Below are positions 7,766-15,305 of a stretch of 36,760 nucleotides of DNA, piece by piece. The notes below the pieces were generated by a model. That model worked only from the letters and a program-made list of their open reading frames with translations. It was not told the DNA's origin and searched no databases. A program made the position numbers and the translations under genes. This DNA is from Proteiniborus sp. DW1 (lineage in GTDB: Bacteria > Bacillota > Clostridia > Tissierellales > Proteiniboraceae), in contig NZ_FMDO01000004.1 of NCBI RefSeq assembly GCF_900095305.1, positions 1 through 36,760 of the forward strand. The letters run 5' to 3'. Position 1 is the stretch's first letter; each line of letters starts with the position of its first letter.

Positions 7766-9417
7766 GGACTTTTATAGATAATAAAACAGTTGAAAATATA
7801 GGTCTAGACTATGTATTAGGAAAAATAAATACCATAACACCATATGGCAAAGACCTAAAAGAAAAAATGCGTCCATTTAAAATAGGAGAAGAAGACCTGC
7901 TAATTAAGGAGCTTAATCAGATAGAAAGACTAGTTAAGCTAATAAATGAAAATAAATTCTTCTTTAAGAATATAAAAGATATCCTTCATAACATTAAAGA
8001 CATTAGGAATTCTATTGGGAGAGCAAAGGATGGCTATATATTAAGTAATGTAGAGTTATTTGAAATTAAAAGCTTTATATTAGCTCTTTCAGACTTATAT
8101 ATAGAACTAAGAACCATAGTAGACCAACTAGATAGCAGTATCAATGTAAACAGAATAATAGAACTAGAATCTCTTTTGGACCCACAAGGTACTAGGGTCA
8201 AAGCCTTCTATATATATGATGAATATTCTAAGGACTTAAAGCTAATTAGATACAATAAAAGGCAAATAGACAATGAAATAAAAATTGAAAAGAAGAAAAT
8301 AAAAGAAGAACTAGAAAAGCAACTATCCATGAAATTAAGACCAGACGGGTCAGTTTTAGTATCTAAAAATCAAAAGGAGCTAATAGAAAAGATTAATAAC
8401 TGCTCTAATTTAATATACAGCTCTGAAACCTATATGGATATTAAATATATATTAAAGCCTACTCAGGCCTTAAATGAACTAGAAGGTAAGCTTGCTAGTC
8501 TAAAAGAAAAAGAAGAGGAAGAAGAACAGAAAATTAGGCAGTACTTATCCGAACAGACAGGTAACTACTATGAGCAAATAACTAAAAATATTCATTCAAT
8601 AGGCAAGCTTGACTTAACACTAGCAAAGGCTTACACAGCCATAGAAACTAACAGCATAAAGCCAACAATCATACATGAACATAAAGTAAATATAGTAGCT
8701 GGAAGACATCCTAAAGTTGAGGATATACTAAAATCTAGCTCTCAGAAGTTTACTCCCATAAGCATAGCACTTAAAGAGGGAGTATCCTGTATTACAGGAG
8801 CTAATATGGGAGGAAAGACAGTATCACTTAAGCTAGTAGGGCTATTATGTGCTATGGCACAATACGGACTTTTCGTACCATGTACTAGCATGGAAACAGG
8901 GCTTCATGGATTTATATATGGCTCCATAGGGGATATGCAGTCTACAGATCAGGGTCTAAGTACCTTTGGCTCAGAAATAAAAAGCATAAAAGAATGTTTG
9001 AAAATATCAGATGAAAAGGGACTCATACTAATAGACGAGCTAGCTAGAGGAACAAATCCTGATGAAGGCTATGCCATCTCGAAAGCCATAGTAAATTTCC
9101 TAAAAAGTAAGAAAAGCATAGCTCTTATAACCACTCACTATGACAATATAGCTAATACAGAAGATGTAGTGCACTACCAAGTCATAGGGCTTTCAGAGAT
9201 TGATTATGAAGAGTTAAAAGAAAAGATAAATCAAAGCAAAAACACCATGAACATAGTGAGTAAATATATGGACTATAGGTTAAAGAAGGTAACAAAGGAC
9301 ACCTTAGTTCCAAGAGATGCCCTAAATATAGCCAGACTCATGGGTTTAGAGGAAAGCATAGTGGCAGATGCAGAGAGGATTCTTTCGAACAGTAAAGAAA
9401 CAGTAGTTGAACAATAG
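7762..9417 (+). CDS. kamC: MutS-like ATPase KamC, lysine 5,6-aminomutase reactivase
   Basis: A 551-residue protein with an N-terminal helical region that includes a coiled coil (about 155-275) and a C-terminal MutS-family ABC ATPase domain. Visible motifs are Walker A TGANMGGKT (345-353), the MutS signature region STFGSE (400-405), Walker B LILIDEL (421-427) with RGTNPDEG following, and the switch histidine in TTHY (457-460). It lacks the mismatch-recognition domain of MutS, so a DNA-repair role is unlikely. It overlaps kamB by 4 bases and lies just before kamDE, which supports a role in maintaining the B12 enzyme. The leader to kamD is 74 bases with no terminator. Confidence 0.9.
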   Translation: MRTFIDNKTVENIGLDYVLGKINTITPYGKDLKEKMRPFKIGEEDLLIKELNQIERLVKLINENKFFFKNIKDILHNIKDIRNSIGRAKDGYILSNVELFEIKSFILALSDLYIELRTIVDQLDSSINVNRIIELESLLDPQGTRVKAFYIYDEYSKDLKLIRYNKRQIDNEIKIEKKKIKEELEKQLSMKLRPDGSVLVSKNQKELIEKINNCSNLIYSSETYMDIKYILKPTQALNELEGKLASLKEKEEEEEQKIRQYLSEQTGNYYEQITKNIHSIGKLDLTLAKAYTAIETNSIKPTIIHEHKVNIVAGRHPKVEDILKSSSQKFTPISIALKEGVSCITGANMGGKTVSLKLVGLLCAMAQYGLFVPCTSMETGLHGFIYGSIGDMQSTDQGLSTFGSEIKSIKECLKISDEKGLILIDELARGTNPDEGYAISKAIVNFLKSKKSIALITTHYDNIANTEDVVHYQVIGLSEIDYEELKEKINQSKNTMNIVSKYMDYRLKKVTKDTLVPRDALNIARLMGLEESIVADAERILSNSKETVVEQ

Positions 9418-9491
9418 TTAAATAGCTGATAAACATTCGTTATACTACTGTATGACTACTGTTAAACTATCGCTAAAAAGGAGGTAATAAA

Positions 9492-11048
9492 TTGAACAGT
9501 AAACTAAATCTTAACCCTAATATTATTCAAAGTGCACGTACAGCAGCAGCAAACATAGCAGAAGATGTTCAAGGTTTTATAGATAAACATACTACAGTAA
9601 CAGTAGAAAGAGCCATAGCGAGACTATTAGGAATAGACGGTGTAGACGAAATAGATAGACCGCTTCCAAACATAGTAGTTGATAACATAAAAGAAGGCAA
9701 TGGACTAGGAGAAGGTATAGCATACTGGCTAGGAAATGCTATAATTCACACTGGAGATACTCCACAAGCCATAGCAGAAAAAGTAGGTAGAGGAGAGCTA
9801 AACCTAACTAATCTACCATTAGCCGATGAAAATGAGATTAAAGAGAAGATCAATGAAATTGCTATACAAACAGTAGATAAAATAAGAGAAAATAGAATCA
9901 AAAGAGAAGATTATATTCAAAGACTTGGTGAAGGTAGTCAGCCATATATATATGTAATAGTAGCTACAGGAAATATATATGAAGACGTAGTTCAAGCCCA
10001 AGCCGCAGCTAGACAAGGAGCAGACATTATAGCAGTTATCAGAACTACTGCCCAAAGCTTACTTGATTATGTACCATATGGAGCTACTACAGAAGGCTTT
10101 GGAGGCACATATGCTACTCAAGAAAACTTTAAGATAATGAGAAAAGCATTAGATGAAGTAGGAGAAGAAGTAGGCAGATACATTAGGCTATGTAACTATT
10201 GCTCTGGACTTTGTATGCCAGAAATAGCAGCTATGGGGGCCTTAGAAAGACTAGATGTAATGCTAAATGATGCTCTATACGGTATACTATTTAGAGATAT
10301 AAACATGCAAAGGACTCTAGTAGACCAATACTTCTCAAGAGTAATTAACGGATTTGCAGGAGTTATCATAAATACAGGTGAGGACAACTATCTAACTACT
10401 GCAGATGCAGTAGAAGAAGCCCATACAGTATTAGCATCTCAGTTCATGAATGAGCAGTTTGCTAAAAAGGCAGGTATTCCAGAGGAGCAAATGGGACTTG
10501 GTCATGCCTTTGAAATGGCACCAGATATAGAGAATGGGTTCTTATTAGAGCTAGCTCAGGCACAGATGGCAAGAGAAATATTCCCAAAAGCACCACTTAA
10601 ATATATGCCACCTACAAAGTTCATGACAGGAAATATATTTAAAGGGCATTTACAAAATGCAATGTTCAACCTTGTATCAGTATGGACAAATCAAGGAATA
10701 CAGCTATTAGGAATGTTGACAGAGGCTATCCATACGCCACATCTTCAAGACAGAGCTTTAGCTATAGAAAATGCAAAATATATATTCAATAATGCAAGAA
10801 GCATAGGTGATGAAGTAACCTTCAAAGAAGGAGGGCTTATCCAGACAAGAGCACAGGAAGTCCTTAAAAATGCAGAAGAACTATTGCTAGAGATAGAAAA
10901 AGAAGGCCTATTCTCTACTATAGAAAAAGGAAAGTTCGCATCTATAAAAAGAGCTAGAACTGGTGGCAAAGGCTTAGAAGGAGTAGTGCAAAAAGGCGAA
11001 AAGTACTACAACCCATTTATTAAAATGATGCTTGGAGGTGAAAGATAA
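9492..11048 (+). CDS. kamD: D-lysine 5,6-aminomutase alpha subunit
   Basis: The large subunit of the adenosylcobalamin- and PLP-dependent enzyme that moves the terminal amino group of D-lysine or L-beta-lysine to carbon 5. The 518-residue length equals known KamD. Long family-typical segments are visible, such as YVIVATGNIYEDV, DYVPYGATTEGFGGTYATQE and RLCNYCSGLCMPEIAAMG. The start is TTG, 6 bases after AAGGAGGT (9478-9485); no ATG lies nearby, and the protein N-terminus aligns with KamD from memory at this codon. It ends in TAATG shared with kamE. The ornithine 4,5-aminomutase OraE is an alternative, but that enzyme has a different subunit layout, with one large subunit carrying both cofactors. 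Confidence 0.96.
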   Translation: MNSKLNLNPNIIQSARTAAANIAEDVQGFIDKHTTVTVERAIARLLGIDGVDEIDRPLPNIVVDNIKEGNGLGEGIAYWLGNAIIHTGDTPQAIAEKVGRGELNLTNLPLADENEIKEKINEIAIQTVDKIRENRIKREDYIQRLGEGSQPYIYVIVATGNIYEDVVQAQAAARQGADIIAVIRTTAQSLLDYVPYGATTEGFGGTYATQENFKIMRKALDEVGEEVGRYIRLCNYCSGLCMPEIAAMGALERLDVMLNDALYGILFRDINMQRTLVDQYFSRVINGFAGVIINTGEDNYLTTADAVEEAHTVLASQFMNEQFAKKAGIPEEQMGLGHAFEMAPDIENGFLLELAQAQMAREIFPKAPLKYMPPTKFMTGNIFKGHLQNAMFNLVSVWTNQGIQLLGMLTEAIHTPHLQDRALAIENAKYIFNNARSIGDEVTFKEGGLIQTRAQEVLKNAEELLLEIEKEGLFSTIEKGKFASIKRARTGGKGLEGVVQKGEKYYNPFIKMMLGGER

Positions 11049-11806
11049 TGGACAACATTCAAAAAGTAGACCTAACAAAAGTAAAACCTTACGGAGACAC
11101 ATTAAATGATGGAATGGTTCAGCTTTCTTTCACACTTCCAGTGCCATATGGAGATGAAGCTAAAGAAGCTGCTAGATTATTAGTGAGGCAAATGGGACTA
11201 GATGAACCTAATGTAGTACATGCATCAGATCTAGGTGTAGGATATACACACTTTGTAGTATATGGAAAATGCCAGCACACAGTTGACTTTACAAAAATAG
11301 AGGTTCCAAAGGTAGAAGTAGACTCTATGTCTATGGAAGAAGTAGAAGAATATATTAAGCAAAACATAAAAAGAGATATTACAATAGTAGGTGCATGTAC
11401 AGGAACAGATGCCCATACAGTAGGTATAGATGCCATCATGAACATGAAGGGCTATGCAGGACATTATGGTCTAGAAAGATACAAAGGCATAAATGCAATA
11501 AACATGGGAAGTCAAGTTCCAAACGAAGAGCTAGTTGCCAGAGCCATAGAAGAAAATGCTGATGCAATACTAGTCTCTCAAGTAGTTACTCAGAAAAATG
11601 TCCATATTCCAAATCTAACACAGCTAGTAGAGCTACTAGAAGCAGAAGGGCTTAGAGATAAAATAATCCTATGCTGTGGAGGACCAAGAATAACTCACGA
11701 GCTAGCCAAAGAATTAGGATATGATGCAGGCTTTGGCTCAGGCTCATATGCAGACGACGTAGCCTCATTTATAGTGACAGAAATGGTTAATAGAAAGCTT
11801 ATATAA
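11048..11806 (+). CDS. kamE: D-lysine 5,6-aminomutase beta subunit (B12- and PLP-binding)
   Basis: The 252-residue small subunit carries the base-off cobalamin motif DAHTVG (121-126), with His123 as the cobalt ligand. Lys134 lies 11 residues further on, exactly the spacing between His133 and Lys144 (the PLP Schiff-base lysine) that I recall for the Clostridium sticklandii enzyme. The C-terminal half is a Rossmann-like B12 domain ending in LCCGGPRITHELAKELG. The start ATG overlaps the kamD stop by one base, and GGAGGTGA lies just upstream, so production is coupled to the alpha subunit. It is the last gene of the operon here. Confidence 0.97.
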   Translation: MDNIQKVDLTKVKPYGDTLNDGMVQLSFTLPVPYGDEAKEAARLLVRQMGLDEPNVVHASDLGVGYTHFVVYGKCQHTVDFTKIEVPKVEVDSMSMEEVEEYIKQNIKRDITIVGACTGTDAHTVGIDAIMNMKGYAGHYGLERYKGINAINMGSQVPNEELVARAIEENADAILVSQVVTQKNVHIPNLTQLVELLEAEGLRDKIILCCGGPRITHELAKELGYDAGFGSGSYADDVASFIVTEMVNRKLI

Positions 11807-11812
11807 GAAAGA

Positions 11813-11882
11813 GAGATTCTTCGCTATTACCAGAATTCAGGACAACAAAAAACTGTCATTCTGAACACCAGCGAAGAATCTC
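11813..11882. terminator. Long palindromic repeat between convergent kamE and nagB
   Basis: Perfect 13-bp arms, GAGATTCTTCGCT (11813-11825) and AGCGAAGAATCTC (11870-11882), enclose inner pairing CAGAAT...GACA with TGTCATTCTG. The structure could stop transcription from both sides, but it lacks a strong T-run on either strand. Its form suggests a dispersed REP-type repeat that has been co-opted as a spacer between convergent genes (inference). Confidence 0.65.
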
Positions 11883-11886
11883 ATGT

Positions 11887-12612
11887 TTATAGCCTACTAG
11901 CTGCTTCCTTATCTACAATGATGGTCACATCAGGATGAAGCTGAAGAATTGATGCTGGTACCTTAGGAGTGATAGGTCCCTTTACAGTATCATAAATAGC
12001 ATCAGCCTTCTCGGCACCACTTGCAAGAAGTAGTATCTTCTTAGCTTTCATTATCGAACCTATTCCCATACTAATAGCCTTTGTAGGCACATCCTCAATA
12101 GAATCAAAAAATCTAGAATTAGCTTTGATAGTATCTTCATCTAGCTGAACAAGGTGAGTTTTTGGCTCAAAATGATCAGAAGGTTCATTAAAGCCAATGT
12201 GTCCATTTCTACCGATACCTAATAGTTGAAGGTCTATTCCACCTGCTGCTTCTATTTTCTTTTCATATTCCGCACATTCTCTTACCACATTATCGGTCAT
12301 TCCATTAGGAATATTAATTTTTTCATCATCAATATTAATGTGATTAAAAAGATTAGCTTTCATAAAATAATCATAGCTTTGTGGATTATTCTTTGGCAAC
12401 CCAAAATATTCATCTAAGTTAAAAGATGTCACATCAGAGAAATCAATAACTCCCATTTTATAAAGATTAATCAATTCTTTATATGTATCTATTGGAGTAC
12501 TGCCAGTAGCAAGACCTAAAACACAGTTTGGTTTTAAAACTATTTGACTTACAATAATATGAGCAGCTTTCTTACTCATTGCCTCATAATCATTAGCAAC
12601 TATTATTCTCAT
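11887..12612 (-). CDS. nagB: Glucosamine-6-phosphate deaminase
   Basis: Converts glucosamine 6-phosphate to fructose 6-phosphate and ammonia in amino-sugar catabolism. The 241-residue length is that of Gram-positive NagB. Visible motifs are the phosphate-binding loop LGLATGSTP (32-40), FNLDEYFGL with Asp67, and [11 protein letters not shown] with His138 and Glu143. The start follows GGAGGTATACATA. It has its own consensus promoter and no nagA beside it in the window. It converges on kamE. There is no functional link with lysine fermentation beyond position. Confidence 0.96.
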   Translation of the reverse strand: MRIIVANDYEAMSKKAAHIIVSQIVLKPNCVLGLATGSTPIDTYKELINLYKMGVIDFSDVTSFNLDEYFGLPKNNPQSYDYFMKANLFNHINIDDEKINIPNGMTDNVVRECAEYEKKIEAAGGIDLQLLGIGRNGHIGFNEPSDHFEPKTHLVQLDEDTIKANSRFFDSIEDVPTKAISMGIGSIMKAKKILLLASGAEKADAIYDTVKGPITPKVPASILQLHPDVTIIVDKEAASRL

Positions 12613-12663
12613 TATGTATACCTCCAGAAAAAATCTTGTGTGAAAACTTCGAAATTCTATTTA

Positions 12664-12692
12664 ATTATAATTTTATTTGAATTTTATGTCAA
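12664..12692 (-). promoter_or_regulatory. Consensus sigma-A promoter of nagB
   Basis: On the minus strand, TTGACA (12692-12687) and TATAAT (12669-12664) are separated by exactly 17 bases. The predicted start is near 12657, about 45 bases before the start codon. Both hexamers match the consensus perfectly. Confidence 0.88.
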
Positions 12693-12722
12693 ATATTAAA
12701 ACTATATAAAATTGGCCTCCAG

Positions 12723-14387
12723 TTAATTGTTTGACAAAAGCGCTTCCATAGCTACACCATTAGCTGCACTCATAGCAGTTTGTAAAGAACCGTTTATCCA
12801 TCCATGTAAAACAGAAACATGGTCACCTGCAAAGAAGATTTTATTATTATACTCAGGGGTAGTCATTGCATACTGAAATAATCTTCTTTGTTCAGGCAAT
12901 AAAAATGCAAAACCACCTAAAGACCAAGGATCATCAAACCAATTTGCATACCTCCAATCCATGACTACACTATCTAGATATCCATATGGAAGGTCATGAA
13001 CCTTCTCTAATTGTCTCTTTAATTCCTCTAACTTTAAGAAGCTATGAAGATTTCCAAATCTAATAGCATCAACACTGACACTGTAAGAGCCTAATAGAAC
13101 TCCGGGTTGTTTAGCACTTTTTCTATCATTTGGATACCATATAGTTGATATAGGCAAATCAGTAAAAGAGCCTCCTCCTATTATGCCTTGTTCTTGCCAA
13201 AACCTTTTATTACATAATAGAATAGCTTTCTGAGCAGGTATATAGTCAACCTCTCTTATAGCAGCCATTTTCCTATTACTGAAAAATGGATTAATATCTA
13301 CATTTCTTAGATTAGAGAAAGGTATAGTGCAAACTACATAATCAAAGTCTTCCTTTTTTGAGCCTAGCATCTTTTTATTGTTGTATATGATTCCTACTTT
13401 ATTTCTTTTCTCAATCTTACATATACCTTCTACCCATGTGCCCATTCTAATATCTACTTTACCCAAATCTTTAGGCTCTAAACCTATATATTCTCTAGGA
13501 CTAGGGTTAGTTAATGAATTATACAAAGCATAAGGCAATAAGGAAGTTCCTCCAACAATCTCAAATATAGTAGTAAAAGATAGACTGCTGGTTTCTGTGG
13601 CAGTTTCGATATAATTATAGTAAAGGACTTGACGTGTAAAAGGAGATACGCTACCAAGCATGTCTATAGCCCCATTACTTAAGCCTAGCTTTTCTGCAAC
13701 TTGCCTATGGTTAAAATAATCCCAATATTTTATGATGTCATCAGTTATTCTTCTAATATGGAGCAGTTCTATACGTAGCTCTGGAGACATTTGAAGCAAT
13801 GGAGTATCAAAAGCATAGCTTAAAAGCTCCATCCAAGAAAGCTGTCTTTCCCAGTTTCTCATCCTGAACTTAGGGTATATTTCGCGTTTTACATTTTCAC
13901 CCTCTGAGTCATTTCTAACACGAATATTTTTAACGTAGATAAAAGCATTAGGATTGACCTGTACAAAAGGACGGGTATTTAAGCCTAGAAGATTGATATA
14001 ATGCCAGGTGGTTTCATGAGATACAGGAATTCTCATAGCCCCTAATTCTCCATAGTTTTCCCTATCAAAATAATATGTATATATTCTTCCTCCAATACGG
14101 TTTTCTCTAGCCTCAAATATTGTAATATCAAAGCCTAGCTTTCTAAGCTCAAAGGCTACAGCTAATCCTGCCACACCTGCTCCAAGTATAGCAACCTTTT
14201 TATTCTTAAAAGAGCCTGGCTTAGCTATAGTAGTTATATCTACAGGTGGACTTAAAGCATTTACGATACCAGGAAGTTCTCTAGGATCTCTTCTAGAGTT
14301 TATAAGCAATTCTTCCATTATACTATATCTTTCAAGGTTAGTAGGATTGTTAACATTATCTTGCTGCAAATACATCAACCCCTTCAT
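12723..14387 (-). CDS. Flavin-dependent L-amino-acid oxidase/monoamine oxidase family protein
   Basis: A 554-residue cytoplasmic flavoprotein without signal peptide. The FAD-binding Rossmann motif is VAILGAGVAG (65-74), followed by FEARENRIGGR (91-101). The motif ELGAMRIP (114-121) holds Arg119, which in L-amino-acid oxidases and tryptophan 2-monooxygenase binds the substrate carboxylate; this argues for an amino acid rather than an amine substrate. The C-terminus has the FAD-contacting segment FFAGDHVSVLHGWINGSLQT. The start is uncertain. The ATG at 14387 lacks a ribosome binding site, while ATG at 14375 follows AAGGGG closely, and a 12-base direct repeat GTTGATGTATTT spans both. An oxygen-using oxidase would be odd in an anaerobe, so the true electron acceptor is open. 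Confidence 0.85.
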   Translation of the reverse strand: MKGLMYLQQDNVNNPTNLERYSIMEELLINSRRDPRELPGIVNALSPPVDITTIAKPGSFKNKKVAILGAGVAGLAVAFELRKLGFDITIFEARENRIGGRIYTYYFDRENYGELGAMRIPVSHETTWHYINLLGLNTRPFVQVNPNAFIYVKNIRVRNDSEGENVKREIYPKFRMRNWERQLSWMELLSYAFDTPLLQMSPELRIELLHIRRITDDIIKYWDYFNHRQVAEKLGLSNGAIDMLGSVSPFTRQVLYYNYIETATETSSLSFTTIFEIVGGTSLLPYALYNSLTNPSPREYIGLEPKDLGKVDIRMGTWVEGICKIEKRNKVGIIYNNKKMLGSKKEDFDYVVCTIPFSNLRNVDINPFFSNRKMAAIREVDYIPAQKAILLCNKRFWQEQGIIGGGSFTDLPISTIWYPNDRKSAKQPGVLLGSYSVSVDAIRFGNLHSFLKLEELKRQLEKVHDLPYGYLDSVVMDWRYANWFDDPWSLGGFAFLLPEQRRLFQYAMTTPEYNNKIFFAGDHVSVLHGWINGSLQTAMSAANGVAMEALLSNN

Positions 14388-14460
14388 GTAAATACATCAA
14401 CATTAGGAATAAACACGTCACATTAAAGTATATTAGTCAACAATCCCATTAATGCACAGA

Positions 14461-14490
14461 AAGAAAAGAGAGTCGAATTACCTTCGACTC
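14461..14490 (-). terminator. Rho-independent terminator of the small SLH gene
   Basis: On the minus strand GAGTCGAA and TTCGACTC form an 8-bp stem, followed by TCTTTTCTT. The stem overlaps the stop codon region of the SLH gene. Confidence 0.75.
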
Positions 14491-15059
14491 ACTTCATTTA
14501 GCTTAACTATAAGACTTTTATCAACATATACAACCACATCTCCCCTGATAGCAGGAGTAGAAGGGTCTATACCATCTGCTATATTGATACCTAGTTCCTT
14601 AGCTTTGTCCACATAGTTTTGAGGCCACTTCTTGCTTTGGTCTACAGTTTTATCATATCCAAGGAGTCTAACTAAAATAGTTAATATTTCCCCATGAGTA
14701 ATCTTATCACTTGGAGCAAATGTACCATCACCACGACCTACTATGAGACCTTGATTAACTGCTATATTAATATATCCAGCGGACCAACGATCCTTTTTTA
14801 CATCCTTAAATATAGAATCCTTCTTAAACTTTTCTACTTCATCCTCCATAGCTAACAGCCTAACAGCTAAAGTAGCAAACTGCTCCCTAGTTATATTTTG
14901 CTCAAGCCCTAAGGAACCGTCTTCAAAGCCAGTTAGTATTCCCATAGCTATAAGTCTCTCAGCAGCCTCTTGCCTTTGCTTGTTCACATCACTAGAAAAA
15001 GCCACAGAGCCAAATAGAATCACGAATACTAGAACAAAAACTGTAGTTCTTTTAAACAA
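14478..15059 (-). CDS. Small exported SLH-domain protein
   Basis: A protein of about 193 residues with a signal peptide (basic FKR followed by a hydrophobic run, cleavage near AFSSD) and then essentially only SLH motifs. These are ITREQFATLAVRLL, the well-conserved DRWSAGYINIAVNQGLIVGR...GTFAPSDKITHGEILTILVRLLGY, and a weaker third ending TPAIRGDVVVYV. SLH domains bind pyruvylated secondary cell-wall polymer. The GTG at 15068 overlaps GGAGGTG itself, so the start is better placed at TTG 15059, 8 bases after GGAGG. It is transcribed away from the large exoprotein operon, from a shared 240-base divergent region. With no other domain, it may be a wall-polymer capping or regulatory SLH protein (inference). 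Confidence 0.85.
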   Translation of the reverse strand: MFKRTTVFVLVFVILFGSVAFSSDVNKQRQEAAERLIAMGILTGFEDGSLGLEQNITREQFATLAVRLLAMEDEVEKFKKDSIFKDVKKDRWSAGYINIAVNQGLIVGRGDGTFAPSDKITHGEILTILVRLLGYDKTVDQSKKWPQNYVDKAKELGINIADGIDPSTPAIRGDVVVYVDKSLIVKLNEVSRR

Positions 15060-15249
15060 AATTCTCACCTCCGTATACTTTCCTTCATTATATCAAAGTA
15101 AGTTATATATTTTCATTTCAATTGTGTTACAAATTGGGTATACAGTATTGCAGGAAAAAAGGGAAATTTGTTGAATAGTAATAGATATTGGTTTTGTAAT
15201 GATATTGTAATTTACACAACTAAATAATTATGACGATAATATTAATATA

Positions 15250-15278
15250 TTGGACTCTTAGTATTTTTAAGATAAAAT
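15250..15278 (+). promoter_or_regulatory. Candidate sigma-A promoter of the exoprotein operon
   Basis: TTGGAC (15250-15255) and TAAAAT (15273-15278) are 17 bases apart. The predicted start is near 15285, about 20 bases before the ATG at 15306. The remaining divergent region back to the SLH gene is AT-rich, with further weak hexamers on the minus strand. Confidence 0.6.
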
Positions 15279-15305
15279 TAGACAGGCTAAAAGGAGAGAT
15301 AAAAC

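Noticed and set aside
9492..11806. Ornithine 4,5-aminomutase (OraE/OraS) as identity of the aminomutase
   Set aside because: The alpha/beta sizes, the cobalamin and PLP residues both in the small subunit, and the kamA neighbour fit lysine 5,6-aminomutase.
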